Origin: Sva-07 sp963698565
Lineage (GTDB): Bacteria > Actinomycetota > Acidimicrobiia > Acidimicrobiales > Ilumatobacteraceae
DNA length: 64,000 nt
Reading direction: 5' to 3'
Assembly: GCA_963698565.1 (NCBI GenBank)
Contig: CAVORH010000010.1
Span: forward strand, 21,966 to 85,965
This document shows positions 1 through 8,667 of this stretch, one piece after another. A program made the position numbers and the translations under genes. Under the pieces are notes generated by a model that worked only from the letters and a program-made list of their open reading frames with translations, was not told the DNA's origin and searched no databases. Numbering within the stretch: the stretch's first letter is position 1; each line of letters starts with the position of its first letter.

Positions 1-1
1 G

Positions 2-2119
2 GTCGACGTCGTGGCCCTGGTGGCCCTCGTGACGTCGATGGTGATGGGCGAGGCGCTCGCCGGTGTGATCCTGGCGTTGATGGTGGCGTCGGGGGACGCG
101 CTCGAGCAGTACGCGCATCGGCGGGCACAGCGGTCGTTGTCGGCGTTGCTGTCGTTGGCACCGAAGGTTGCCCACCGTGTGGTGGATGGTTCGTTCTCGA
201 CCGTTCCGGTCGACGAGGTGGAACCGGGTGAGCTGTTGCTGGTGAAGCCCGGCGAGGTCGTTCCGGTCGACGGCACCGTGCTGGAGTCGGCGGTGCTCGA
301 CGAGTCGGTGCTGACCGGCGAGGCGCAGTCCGTGGATCGCGACGTGGGGGAGTGGGTCCGCAGCGGCTCGATCAATGCCGGCGGTGCGTTCCGGATGTCG
401 GCATCGGCGACCGCAGCGGAGAGTTCGTATGCGGGGATCGTCGCGCTCGTTCGGTCCGCCGGCGTCGGGCGGGCGCCGTTCGTGCGGTTGGCGGACCGGT
501 ACGCCGTGATGTTCGTCCCCGCGGTGTTCCTGATCGCCGGCGCCACCTGGCTGGTGACCGGAGATCAGACGCGGATGCTCGCCGTGCTGGTGGTGGCCAC
601 CCCCTGTCCGTTGGTGTTGGCGGCCCCGGTCGCCATCGTGTCGGGCATTGCCTGCGCCGCGCGCAACGGCGTGGTGGTCAAGGATGGTGCGGCGCTGGAG
701 GCCATGGGGCAGGCACGGACGGTCCTGTTGGACAAGACGGGCACGCTGACCGCCGGTCGGGCTCACGTGGTCGCAGTCGTGGTCGCGCCGGGCAGCGAGG
801 CCGCCGATGTGCTGGCGCTCGCGGCCTCGGTGGAGCAGGCGTCGCCTCACGTGTTGGCGGCCATGCTGGTGCGCGAGGCCGGTGATCGGGGCCTCGTGCT
901 CGACGAGCCCACCGGCGTGGCCGAGCAGGCCGGCAGTGGCGTCGGCGGCACCGTCCGGGGACACCGGGTGTGGGTCGGTGCGCTGTCGGCGGTCGACGCC
1001 GATCAACGGGACCCGTGGCTGGCGGCTGCCGAGCGTCGGGCTCGGCGGGAGGGCTGCAGCGCAACGGTGGTGATCGTCGATGGCGAACCGGTCGGGATGG
1101 TCCTCTTCACCGACGAGTTGCGCACGGACACGTCGGCAGCGCTGCGGGCACTGCGCCGGGCCGGTGTGGATCGGGTGGTGATGGTGACCGGTGATCGGCT
1201 CGAGGTGGCCGAGCCGATCGGAATGTCGTTGGGGATCGATCAGGTGTTCGCGGATCGGACTCCCGCCGAGAAGCTCGACGTGGTGCGGGCCGAGTCGTCC
1301 ACGAGGTCGGGCATCACCGTGATGGTCGGCGACGGGGTCAACGATGCGCCGGCCCTCGCTGCAGCGGATCTCGGTGTTGCGATGGGTGCTCGTGGAGCGA
1401 CGGCCTCGTCGGAAGCGGCGGATGTGGTGTTGATCGTCGATCGACTCGACCGGCTGGCCGCCGGTGTCGTCATCGCCGATCGGGCCCGAGCGATCGCACG
1501 ACAGAGTGTGCAGTTGGGGATGGGCCTGTCGCTGCTGGGGATGCTCGCCGCCGCGGTCGGGCTGCTCGCTCCGGTGGGTGCGGCGGTCGCCCAGGAGGTC
1601 ATCGACGTGCTGGCGATCGGCATGGCGCTGCGGGCGTTGCGTCCACCGCGGTCGTTGCAGCACGTCGGTTCCGTGCCGGCGGAATGGACCCATCAGCTGG
1701 CCGGCGGACACGGACCGCTGATGCTGGTGCTCGAGGATCTCCGGTCGGTCGCCATGCACCTGGACTCCGCGGACGAGGCGACCGCGCTCGCTTCGCTGCG
1801 CGAGGTCGCCGCGCGGATCTCCGAGGAGGTCGTCCCGCACGAATTGGAGGACGAGTCCCGGGTCTACCCGGGGGTGGCAGAGCGTCTGGGAGGAAGTGAC
1901 CCGCTCGCTCCCATGAGCCGCACCCACCAGGAGATCTTCCACCTCGCCTCGCTGCTGGGGCGGCTCGTCGACGACGCGTGCGCCGATGGCTTCGGCGAGG
2001 AGGACCGCAGCGAGGCGCGCCGGATCCTCTACGCCCTCGACGCGATTCTCCGGCTGCACTTCGCCCAGGAGGAGGAGCTGCTCACCAGCATCAGCTTCGA
2101 CGCCCCGGGCGGGCGCTGA
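2..2119 (+). CDS. P1B-5 type metal-transporting ATPase with C-terminal hemerythrin domain (5' partial)
   Basis: Membrane pump that would export a transition metal at the cost of ATP. The reading frame is open to the left edge, so the N-terminal membrane helices are missing; positions count from base 11. Visible motifs: TGEA near residue 102, the metal-binding TPCP in a membrane helix near 197, phosphorylation site DKTGT near 240, GDGVNDAP near 440 and QEVIDVLAIGMALR near 526. TPCP plus the QExxD...ALR pattern is the signature of the P1B-5 subgroup (CtpD-like; Ni/Co/Fe proposed). The last 150 residues form a hemerythrin-like four-helix domain with the H, HxxxE, H and HxxxE iron-ligand pattern. 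Such fusions are known in P1B-5 ATPases (Acidothermus). The identity is solid; the metal is inferred. Confidence 0.92.
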   Translation, partial: VDVVALVALVTSMVMGEALAGVILALMVASGDALEQYAHRRAQRSLSALLSLAPKVAHRVVDGSFSTVPVDEVEPGELLLVKPGEVVPVDGTVLESAVLDESVLTGEAQSVDRDVGEWVRSGSINAGGAFRMSASATAAESSYAGIVALVRSAGVGRAPFVRLADRYAVMFVPAVFLIAGATWLVTGDQTRMLAVLVVATPCPLVLAAPVAIVSGIACAARNGVVVKDGAALEAMGQARTVLLDKTGTLTAGRAHVVAVVVAPGSEAADVLALAASVEQASPHVLAAMLVREAGDRGLVLDEPTGVAEQAGSGVGGTVRGHRVWVGALSAVDADQRDPWLAAAERRARREGCSATVVIVDGEPVGMVLFTDELRTDTSAALRALRRAGVDRVVMVTGDRLEVAEPIGMSLGIDQVFADRTPAEKLDVVRAESSTRSGITVMVGDGVNDAPALAAADLGVAMGARGATASSEAADVVLIVDRLDRLAAGVVIADRARAIARQSVQLGMGLSLLGMLAAAVGLLAPVGAAVAQEVIDVLAIGMALRALRPPRSLQHVGSVPAEWTHQLAGGHGPLMLVLEDLRSVAMHLDSADEATALASLREVAARISEEVVPHELEDESRVYPGVAERLGGSDPLAPMSRTHQEIFHLASLLGRLVDDACADGFGEEDRSEARRILYALDAILRLHFAQEEELLTSISFDAPGGR

Positions 2120-2267
2120 CCGGGCAGCAGCACGCAGGTCGTTCCGTTTCGCGCCGTCGTCGACTTGCGGCGCGGTCGTCTCGGTGTCGAGATCGAGGGC
2201 ATCGTCCGGTCGCACGTGTGACGAGGTGCTCTGGTCGCACCGAACCGTCGACGCGAGCCTTGAGTGC

Positions 2268-3359
2268 GTGACGACGTTGATCACCGGGTTCCCGGGCCTC
2301 ATCGCCACGGCGCTCCTCGAGCGGTTGTTGCAGCTGCGGCCCGACGAGACCTTCACGTGCCTGGTCGAGCAACGTGCCTGCGGCGTTGCCCGGCACCGGG
2401 TCGCAGAACTGGAGCGGCGAGATCGCGCGGTCCGGGGACGGATCCGACTGATCGTGGGCGACATCACCGAGCGGAACCTCGGCCTCGACGGGTCGCAATG
2501 GCGGGAACTCTCGGGCTCGACGTCGGAGGTGTTCCACCTCGCGGCGATCTACGACGTGCACGTGTCGGAGGACGCCGCCACCGCGGTGAACGTCGAGGGC
2601 ACGCGCAACGTCGCTCGTTTCGCCGAGTCCTGCGGTGAGCTGAGGCGGTTCCACCACATGAGCTCGTTCGGCGTGGCAGGACACCATCCTGGCGTGTTCA
2701 CCGAGACCGATCTCGACGTCGGGCAACCCTTCCGCAACCACTACGTGAGGTCGAAGTTCCAGGCGGAGCGCGTGGTTCGGGAGCTGGCCGACGACGGATT
2801 GCCGACCACCGTCTACCGCCCTGGCTACGTCGTCGGCGACTCGAGCAGCGGCGCAACGCAGAAGTACGACGGACCGTATTTCCTGATCCAGTGGATCCTG
2901 CGCCAACCGAGGAGGTTGTCCGTGGTGCCGACGATCGGCGACCCGCGCCGGACGCACCCGAACGTGGTCCCCCGCGATTTCGTCGCGGACGCGACGGCCC
3001 ACCTGTCCGGGCTCGACGACTCGCTCGGCACGACCTACCAGCTCGTCGATCCCGACCCGCCGGACCTCCGCGAGCTGATCGAACTCATCGGCGTCGCCAC
3101 CGACCATCGTGTCGTGGCAGTGAAGATGCCGTTCGGGCTCACGAAGCGTGTGCTGTCCCAGCCCCTCGTCCAGCGTGTGGCGGGCATGCCGGCAGAGGCG
3201 CTCGACTACTTCGACCACCCGACGAGGTTCACCTGCGTCCACACCGTGCGCGATCTTGCCGGCACCGGGATCGGCTGTCCCCCTCTCGCCTCCTACCTCC
3301 CAGCACTCGTCCAGTTCGTCCGCGAACACCCGGAGATCGGCTCGGCATCGCGCGGGTGA
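2268..3359 (+). CDS. SDR-family NAD(P)-dependent oxidoreductase/epimerase (male-sterility-like NAD-binding)
   Basis: Extended short-chain dehydrogenase of about 363 residues. The protein starts with a Rossmann loop, TLITGFPGLIATALLERLL, immediately after the GTG at 2268, which fixes this start; the frame is open further upstream but codes for an Arg-rich tail of no meaning. YVRSK near residue 162 supplies the catalytic Tyr and Lys. A PGYVVGDS segment is typical of NAD-dependent epimerase and fatty-acyl-reductase-like SDRs. The substrate cannot be read from sequence. It stands alone, 149 bases after the metal ATPase and convergent with the next gene. Confidence 0.85.
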   Translation: MTTLITGFPGLIATALLERLLQLRPDETFTCLVEQRACGVARHRVAELERRDRAVRGRIRLIVGDITERNLGLDGSQWRELSGSTSEVFHLAAIYDVHVSEDAATAVNVEGTRNVARFAESCGELRRFHHMSSFGVAGHHPGVFTETDLDVGQPFRNHYVRSKFQAERVVRELADDGLPTTVYRPGYVVGDSSSGATQKYDGPYFLIQWILRQPRRLSVVPTIGDPRRTHPNVVPRDFVADATAHLSGLDDSLGTTYQLVDPDPPDLRELIELIGVATDHRVVAVKMPFGLTKRVLSQPLVQRVAGMPAEALDYFDHPTRFTCVHTVRDLAGTGIGCPPLASYLPALVQFVREHPEIGSASRG

Positions 3360-3491
3360 ACGGCAGGGCCGGACCCGTGGCCCGCGGGCCTCCGGTCATT
3401 CGAGCATGGGGCGTCGGAACAACCAGAGCACGACGACGATGGCACCGAGCGTGCACCCGCTGATCCGGGACAGGTCGACGGCGACGTCGCC

Positions 3492-4013
3492 TCAGGGCTG
3501 CCGGCCGGCGAACGCGATCAGCTTGTCCTGAGCGCTCGCATCATCCGGGACCTCCACTGCAGGCCCGAACATCGTTCCGCCCCTGAGCATCTCCTCCGGC
3601 ATCCGGGTGAGGCCGACCATGGCCGCGTCGACCGCCGCCGGTGGCAGCGTCTCGTCGGCTCCGATCGAGCGGGCGAGGTCCCACGAGTGCACGAGGAGGT
3701 CGGTGATCAGCAGCCCGAGGACCTGTTGCTTCGGCATGCCGCCGAACGCCTCGGCGGATCCCTCGAGGTTCGAGGGATCGTCGAGCGCTGATGCCAACGC
3801 CGGCTGGACCTCGCTCCACGGGTCGCCCGGCTCGGTGCCGGCGCCGAGGATGCCTCCACCCATCGCCTGCCAGTGCATGGCGTGGTCGACCAGCTGGCGG
3901 ACAGTGAAGTCCTCACAGGTCGTCGGTTTCGACCAGTCGTCGTCGGTGACCTGCCCGGCGACCTCGGTCCACTTCTGTGCTGTCTGGCGCCAGATGGCTC
4001 CCTGTTCGGTCAT
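3492..4013 (-). CDS. TIGR03086/DinB-like metal-binding protein
   Basis: A 173-residue protein of the mycothiol-dependent maleylpyruvate isomerase/DinB superfamily, TIGR03086 type. Features: start with MTEQGAIWRQTAQKW, a CEDFTVRQLVDHAMHW segment whose His is the usual first metal ligand, and LLVHSWDLARSIG carrying a second His. These four-helix proteins bind a divalent metal and often act with mycothiol or bacillithiol; the substrate here is unknown. Single gene, convergent with the upstream SDR. Confidence 0.8.
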   Translation of the reverse strand: MTEQGAIWRQTAQKWTEVAGQVTDDDWSKPTTCEDFTVRQLVDHAMHWQAMGGGILGAGTEPGDPWSEVQPALASALDDPSNLEGSAEAFGGMPKQQVLGLLITDLLVHSWDLARSIGADETLPPAAVDAAMVGLTRMPEEMLRGGTMFGPAVEVPDDASAQDKLIAFAGRQP

Positions 4014-4097
4014 GGTTCCTCCGTTCGTCGATGTTCATCGGGCGAGATCAGTCGGCGGGACTCCCGGTACTGGCGTGCCGCCACGTGTGGGCCGGTC

Positions 4098-4322
4098 TCA
4101 CCCACGAGGGTTCGTCCGGGAAGCGTTCCGCGGGGGTCCTCCCGACGAGCGACCCAGAATCCTGCGCATCACACGGTCGATCAGCAAGGGCTTGTCGTAC
4201 TCCTCGCCGATGTCGAGATGCTTGTCGCAGTAGAACTGGTACGGCGGCCGGGGCGCACCGCACGTCTGGCACGTGTAGGACTGCTTCAACGGGTTGGGGT
4301 TGCCCATGCGTCCGCCGAACAT
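4098..4322 (-). CDS. small zinc-ribbon protein, unknown function
   Basis: A 74-residue protein with a likely zinc-binding knuckle: CQTCGAP followed about 10 residues later by YCDKH. A shorter start at the internal ATG (MGNPNPLKQ) is equally possible. The C-terminal third is Arg/Gly/Pro-rich and looks disordered. No family is recognised. It lies between two genes on the same strand with no clear operon link. Confidence 0.55.
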   Translation of the reverse strand: MFGGRMGNPNPLKQSYTCQTCGAPRPPYQFYCDKHLDIGEEYDKPLLIDRVMRRILGRSSGGPPRNASRTNPRG

Positions 4323-4388
4323 GGCCGAAGGGTAACACCGGGCCCGGGTGGCCGAGGTCGGTAGCGGGTGCCGTCGCGATCTGCAGGT

Positions 4389-5453
4389 TCAGGAGTCGCG
4401 GTGGTCTCCATCGGTACGCACGACGATGATCGACTTGCCGCGTGTCGTGCCCGCTTCCATCTGCCGGATCGCGTCGGCGGTGTGCTCGAGGGTGAAGCGC
4501 TGGCCGACCGCAGGGACGACTGCGCCGGCGTCGATGAACTCGGCGAGCCGCTCGATCGACGAGTGGGCCTCGTTGCTGATGAACGTGGCGAGTCGCTGTT
4601 TGGTGAACGGTGACAGCAGCACGGCTCGGAGTTGCCGGCCGATACCGCCGGTCCAGCGGCCGCCGTCCTCGCCGCCGACGATCACCAGCGTTCCCCGCTC
4701 GGTCAGGGCTCGACGAAGACGCCGGACCGGGGTGCGGCCGCCGGTGTCGATGATCAGGTCGTACTGCCGGCTGCCGTCGGTGGGGTCGTCGGTGGTGTAG
4801 TCGATGACCTGATCGGCTCCGAGCGAGCGGACGAGGTCGAGCTTGGCGGTGCTGGCGACGCCGGTGACCTTCGCGCCGAGTGCCTTGGCCAACTGGACGG
4901 CGAAGGTGCCCACGCCACCGGAGGCGCCGATCACGAGCACGTGCTGGTCGGCCTCGAGCTCGCCGACGTCGGTCAGGGCCTGCAGGGCCGTGATGCCGGA
5001 GATCGCCGACGCCGCAGCCTGCTCGAAGGTGGCTGCGCTCGGCTTGAGCGCGAGCTTGTCCTCCTTGGCGGCGGCGTACTCGGCGAAGGACCCGCTGGCG
5101 ATGCCGAACACCTCGTCGCCGGGGGAGAAGCGGGTGACGTCCGATCCGACGGCGATGACGCGACCGGCCACGTCGAGGCCCTGGATCGGCTGCTTCGGCT
5201 TCGTCAACCCGAACCCGGCGAGCCGGACCAGGTAGGGGGAGCCGGTCATCAGGTGCCAGACGCCCCGATCGAGGCCGGCGGCGCTCACCTCGATCAACAC
5301 CTCGTCGGTGGCGATGGTCGGCCGATCGACGATCGCCAGCTCGAGCTGGTCGGCCGAGCCGTAGGCACGCTGCACGATCGCCCGCATGGTGTCGGGCGCG
5401 GTCGCCAGCTGGTCGTCGTTCGATGCGGTCGGGTGGGTCATCGTGTTCGTCAT
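4389..5453 (-). CDS. zinc-independent medium-chain NAD(P)-dependent oxidoreductase (quinone-reductase-like)
   Basis: A 354-residue MDR-superfamily reductase. An N-terminal GroES-like domain (FGLTKPKQPIQGLDVAGRV) is followed by a Rossmann domain with VLVIGASGGVGTFAVQLAKALGA near residues 177-198. The structural-zinc Cys cluster and catalytic zinc ligands of alcohol dehydrogenases are absent, as in quinone oxidoreductases. A close paralogue lies at 10757-11785. It is divergent from a TetR remnant across two palindromes, so it was probably TetR-repressed and substrate-induced. Start choice: in-frame ATGs are at 5453 and 5441; a good GAGGAAG site sits better for an out-of-frame ATG at 5466, apparently because of a 13-base partial duplication of the start region. 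Confidence 0.88.
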   Translation of the reverse strand: MTNTMTHPTASNDDQLATAPDTMRAIVQRAYGSADQLELAIVDRPTIATDEVLIEVSAAGLDRGVWHLMTGSPYLVRLAGFGLTKPKQPIQGLDVAGRVIAVGSDVTRFSPGDEVFGIASGSFAEYAAAKEDKLALKPSAATFEQAAASAISGITALQALTDVGELEADQHVLVIGASGGVGTFAVQLAKALGAKVTGVASTAKLDLVRSLGADQVIDYTTDDPTDGSRQYDLIIDTGGRTPVRRLRRALTERGTLVIVGGEDGGRWTGGIGRQLRAVLLSPFTKQRLATFISNEAHSSIERLAEFIDAGAVVPAVGQRFTLEHTADAIRQMEAGTTRGKSIIVVRTDGDHRDS

Positions 5454-5499
5454 CGTCGTTCGTCATGGTGTGCTTCCTCGGGTCCGATCCTTGTTTCCC

Positions 5500-5522
5500 A
5501 GTACCGTACTTAGTACGGTACT
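5500..5522. promoter_or_regulatory. TetR-type operator, large palindrome
   Basis: AGTACCGTAC, spacer TTA, then GTACGGTACT: a perfect inverted repeat with 10-base arms between the reductase start and the TetR remnant. It sits just downstream of the reductase -10 box, where a bound repressor would block transcription. Confidence 0.7.
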
Positions 5523-5530
5523 GGTGCGGG

Positions 5531-5559
5531 ACGATACCCGTACATAGTACGAGTGTCAA
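5531..5559 (-). promoter_or_regulatory. promoter of the 4389-5453 reductase
   Basis: On the minus strand a perfect -35 box TTGACA (5554-5559) is separated by 17 bases from a -10-like TATCGT (5531-5536). The smaller palindrome (5539-5551) lies inside the spacer and the larger one (5500-5522) covers the expected start of transcription, an arrangement expected for TetR repression. Confidence 0.65.
5539..5551. promoter_or_regulatory. TetR-type operator, small palindrome
   Basis: CGTAC-ATA-GTACG, perfect 5-base arms sharing the GTAC core of the larger palindrome 17 bases away. It lies between the -35 and -10 boxes of the reductase promoter and could be a second binding site for the same regulator. 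Confidence 0.55.
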
Positions 5560-5586
5560 TCGTGGTCAATCGTGAAGGAGAATTTC

Positions 5587-6125
5587 GTGGTGCCGTCACC
5601 CACTGACACGAATGCGACCGCCGGCAGCGATGCGCCAGAGATGGGCTCGGTGCGGCCGGCCCTGAGATCGACCTGCCACCGACCGACGTCGATTGGAAGC
5701 AGGCGATCCGGCAGCGGGCTGCGTCGGCCCGCGTGGTGTTGGCCCGACATCCGTGGGCGGCACCCCTGATGGAATCGCGCACCTCGCCCGGGCCGGCGAC
5801 GCTGCGGCATCACGACGCGGTCATCGGATGCCTGCGCGCCGGTGGATTCTCGCTCGAGAAGACGGCTCACGCCTACGCCGTGATCGACGCATTCGTCCAC
5901 GGGTTCGCGCTGCAGGAGGCAAGCCTTCCTGCGACCGGCGGTGACGAGATTGCCGACCTCGCGCAGGTCATGTCCGCCACCATGCCCGCAGGGGCGTATC
6001 CGCATCTCGTCGAGTTCACCACCGAGCACGTCCTGCAACCGGGCTACGACTTCGGCCGCGAATTCGACTTCGGCATCGACCTCGTCCTCGACGGCCTCGC
6101 AGCAGCTGCGGCTGCGGTCGGATGA
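5587..6125 (+). pseudogene. TetR/AcrR regulator with the DNA-binding domain deleted
   Basis: A GAAGGAG ribosome site (5574-5580) precedes GTG 5587, whose frame reads a TetR-like N-terminal tail up to RPALR near 5670. At that point the sequence jumps, in another frame, to EIDLPPTDVDWKQAIRQRA, the start of a TetR C-terminal ligand-binding domain that continues intact to 6125 (HPWAAPLMESR, FVHGFALQE, FDFGIDLVLDGL). The helix-turn-helix, normally about 45-55 residues between these parts, is missing and the frames no longer match, so a deletion is the simple explanation. A product could only start inside the C-terminal domain (GTG/ATG near 5724-5769) and could not bind DNA. The ATGA overlap with the next gene is kept. 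Confidence 0.75.
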
Positions 6126-6508
6126 GCCGGGAACACGGTCCGCAACCGACGGCGAACATGGGGCCGGTCAACGCGGCGGTCCGTTTCGGCTGCGAGGTGG
6201 CGGCGGTCTACGGCATCGCGGCGGGTGTCTGGGTGTGGACGGGCTCGGTTGTTGCGACGGTCGTCGCTCCGGTGGTGGCCATGGTCGTCTGGGGTGTGTT
6301 CCGAGTGCCCGGCGACCCCGGCCCGGCGCCGGTGGCCGTGCCGGGCCTCGTTCGAGTGGTGATCGAGGCCTTGGTGTTCGGTGTGGGTATCGCCGGTGTG
6401 TGGGCAGCGAACGGTCCGGTTCCGGGAATCGTGTTCCTGGTGATCGTGGTCATCCACTACGCAACGACACTGCGTCGCCTCCGTCACGTGCTGTCCTCGC
6501 GCCGCTGA
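6122..6508 (+). CDS. YrdB-like DUF2568 membrane protein
   Basis: A 128-residue integral membrane protein with about four hydrophobic segments. VVAMVVWGVFRVPGDPG in the middle and ALVFGVGIAGVWAANG later are typical of the DUF2568 (YrdB) family, whose function is unknown. The start ATG overlaps the TetR remnant's stop (ATGA), so the two were cotranscribed. Confidence 0.8.
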   Translation: MSREHGPQPTANMGPVNAAVRFGCEVAAVYGIAAGVWVWTGSVVATVVAPVVAMVVWGVFRVPGDPGPAPVAVPGLVRVVIEALVFGVGIAGVWAANGPVPGIVFLVIVVIHYATTLRRLRHVLSSRR

Positions 6509-6763
6509 GGGCGGGATCCGACAGCGGCTCCGCAGACATGCGATACGGCCGCCGGCGCGGTCGTTCTCCGCGGGTCGGCACGGTCATCCCGCCGTGGCAC
6601 GTTCGACGATGCCTCTGGCGGCCGACTGTCACCGACCTGCGTCCAGCGTGATCTGCTGATCGATGGCGTCCACCTCGCGCCCGGCCCCGTCCGTTCTCCC
6701 GCCACGTGCGCCGGGGACACCGACGAGCAGGATCGCACACGCGATCCGATTGCGATCGGACAC

Positions 6764-7921
6764 TCAGCCGACGAGCGACTCGTAGATCGCCATCGTTCGC
6801 CGTGCTGCGACGTCCCAGCCGAAGTCGGCGACCGCCCGGCGACGCCCCGCGACGCCCATCGCCCTCGCCCGGTCGGGGGCGCGGACGATGTCGTTGACCG
6901 CGTCCGCGAGCCCCGCCTCGAAGGCATCGGGGTCGCTGGCGTCGTAGTGCACGAGGCGGCCCGTGTCCCCGTCGACGACGACGTCGGGGATCCCGCCGAC
7001 GTCGCTTGCGACGACCGCCGTCTCGCACGCCATCGCCTCGAGGTTCACGATGCCGAGCGGTTCGTAGATCGACGGGCAGACGAAGACGGTGCCGTGTGTG
7101 AGCACCTGGCGCACCTGCTCGCGCGGCAACATCTCCGACACGAGGTGGACGCCGTCGCGCTCGGAGCGCAACGTGGCCACGAGGTCATCGGTCTCGGCGG
7201 CGAGCTCGGGTGTGTCCGCTGCGCCGGCCAGCAGCACGAGCTGGACCGACTCGTCGAACCGGAGCGCTGCGCGCAACAGGTGAGGAACGCCCTTCTGGCG
7301 CGTGATGCGCCCGACGAAGACGGCCGACGGACGATCGGGGTCGACACCCAGTCGTTCGAGCACATCCCACTCGGGATCGGGCCGGTAGAAGTCGGTGTCG
7401 ATCCCGTTGTGGACGACGTGCACCTTGGCCTCGTCGAGCGTCGGGTAGGCCGACAGGACATCGCGCTTGGATCCGTGGCTCACGGCGATCACCGCGTCCG
7501 CTCCCTCGTAGGCGGTGCGCTCCGCCCACGACGACACCCGGTAACCACCGCCGAGCTGTTCGGCCTTCCACGGCCGATGGGGCTCGAGCGAGTGCGAGGT
7601 CACGACGTGGGGAATGTCGTAGAGCAGCTTCGCCCAGTGGCCACCCATGTTGGCGTACCACGTGTGGGAGTGGACGATGTCGCAACCCGCCGTCTGATCG
7701 GCCATCGAAAGGTCTGCCGCCAGCGTCCGCAGCGCAGCGTTGGCGTCGACGAGCAGCGGGTTGCGTTCGGAGTGGGCAATGGCGCCCGGGCGGGGGTCGC
7801 CCATGCAGTGCACGTCGACGTCGGCGAGCTGCACCAGCTCACGGACGAGGAAGTCGACGTGGACGCCGGCGCCTCCGTAGACGTCGGGCGGATACTCGCG
7901 AGTCAGGATCCCGATGCGCAT
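6764..7921 (-). CDS. glgM: glycogen synthase, actinobacterial type (alpha-maltose-1-phosphate synthase-like, GT4)
   Basis: A 385-residue GT-B glycosyltransferase. The N-terminal LTREYPPDVYGGAGVHV loop binds the nucleotide sugar; HSHTWYANMGG, HNGIDTDFYRP, VFVGRITRQKGV and the EPLGIVNLEAMACETAVVAS acidic motif are all in place. This pattern is that of the Corynebacterium-type GlgA family; in mycobacteria the orthologue (GlgM) makes alpha-maltose 1-phosphate from ADP-glucose and glucose 1-phosphate for glycogen building. No glgC or glgE is next to it here. Full length, start ATG at 7921. Confidence 0.87.
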   Translation of the reverse strand: MRIGILTREYPPDVYGGAGVHVDFLVRELVQLADVDVHCMGDPRPGAIAHSERNPLLVDANAALRTLAADLSMADQTAGCDIVHSHTWYANMGGHWAKLLYDIPHVVTSHSLEPHRPWKAEQLGGGYRVSSWAERTAYEGADAVIAVSHGSKRDVLSAYPTLDEAKVHVVHNGIDTDFYRPDPEWDVLERLGVDPDRPSAVFVGRITRQKGVPHLLRAALRFDESVQLVLLAGAADTPELAAETDDLVATLRSERDGVHLVSEMLPREQVRQVLTHGTVFVCPSIYEPLGIVNLEAMACETAVVASDVGGIPDVVVDGDTGRLVHYDASDPDAFEAGLADAVNDIVRAPDRARAMGVAGRRRAVADFGWDVAARRTMAIYESLVG

Positions 7922-8047
7922 CCACCGAGAGTAACGGCCGAGCCTGTTCGCAGGTTCACCAACCTTCCATCGTGACGGAGAGGCGGAACGCCGTGGCGAG
8001 CACGGCGGTGGGGTTTGCCAGCAGCTCCGGCTCGAGGTCTACGAGTG

Positions 8048-8611
8048 TCATGAGTCTGCTCGCCCCGTCTCCACGCGGTCGTCTGCCGGGTCGGCGGCCG
8101 CTGCTGACTCCTTGGCGATGAGCAACTGTCGCAGGCCGTTCTCGAGGGCTGCCCGGCTGCGTTCGGATCCGATGGCGCCGGTGACGACGGCCGTCTCGTA
8201 GCGGGTGATGGCCGGGACCGCTTCCTCGATCAGATCGAGGCCCCGCGGCGAGAGCGTGATGAGCGTCCCGCGCCGGTCGTTGGGGTCGGGGAGGCGTTCG
8301 ATCAGTCCCGCCGATTCGAGACGGTCGAGCCGCTTGGTCGTGCCACCCGACGACAGCATCAGCGACAGCTGCAGGTCCCTGATCTTGATCGGATCGCTGG
8401 CCGCACGCCGCCGGAGTGTCGCGAGCATGTCGAAGTCGGCGAGCGACAGTCCGAACTGTGCGAGCTCTGCCTCCCGTCCGGCTTCGAGGTGATGGGCCAG
8501 CCGGAGGATCCGCCCGGTGATGGGTAGCCCGGAAACGTCCATGTCGGGGAGCCAGTCGCGGACTTCGTCGACGATCTCGTCCATGGCATCGGTCTCTCGT
8601 TTCACATCCAC
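8048..8611 (-). CDS. MarR-family transcriptional regulator
   Basis: A 187-residue winged-helix repressor. ADFDMLATLRRR and the recognition segment LMLSSGGTTKRLDRLESAGLIERLPDPNDRRGTL (wing DRRGT) around residues 60-115 are diagnostic. It faces the reductase/exporter operon starting at 8732 and likely represses it and itself from the shared 120-base region, where a small inverted repeat overlaps a strong -35 box. The C-terminal 25 residues are Ala/Asp-rich. An internal ATG 27 bases downstream is an alternative start. Confidence 0.88.
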   Translation of the reverse strand: MDVKRETDAMDEIVDEVRDWLPDMDVSGLPITGRILRLAHHLEAGREAELAQFGLSLADFDMLATLRRRAASDPIKIRDLQLSLMLSSGGTTKRLDRLESAGLIERLPDPNDRRGTLITLSPRGLDLIEEAVPAITRYETAVVTGAIGSERSRAALENGLRQLLIAKESAAAADPADDRVETGRADS

Positions 8612-8618
8612 GAATGTA

Positions 8619-8632
8619 TCTTACTACGAAGA
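8619..8632. promoter_or_regulatory. possible MarR operator
   Basis: TCTT-actacg-AAGA inverted repeat in the MarR/operon divergent region, directly upstream of the TTGACA box at 8636. Its position suits a MarR site, but the arms are only 4 bases. Confidence 0.35.
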
Positions 8633-8635
8633 CTC

Positions 8636-8664
8636 TTGACAGCAAGCCTCTGTTCGTTCATACT
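8636..8664 (+). promoter_or_regulatory. promoter of the MarR-linked operon
   Basis: Perfect -35 TTGACA (8636-8641), a 17-base spacer and -10-like CATACT (8659-8664), about 70 bases before the first start codon at 8732. This is one of the clearest promoters in the window. Confidence 0.65.
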
Positions 8665-8667
8665 CAA

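Noticed and set aside
3396..3491. 31-residue frame reading CTLGAIVVVLWLFRRP on the minus strand
   Set aside because: It looks like the end of a membrane protein but has no start codon or ribosome site; too short to support.
4048..5559. 503-residue minus-strand frame through the reductase region
   Set aside because: Arg/Asp-rich shadow of the reductase; its only merit is that its ATG at 5466 has the better ribosome site, which I explain by a local duplication.
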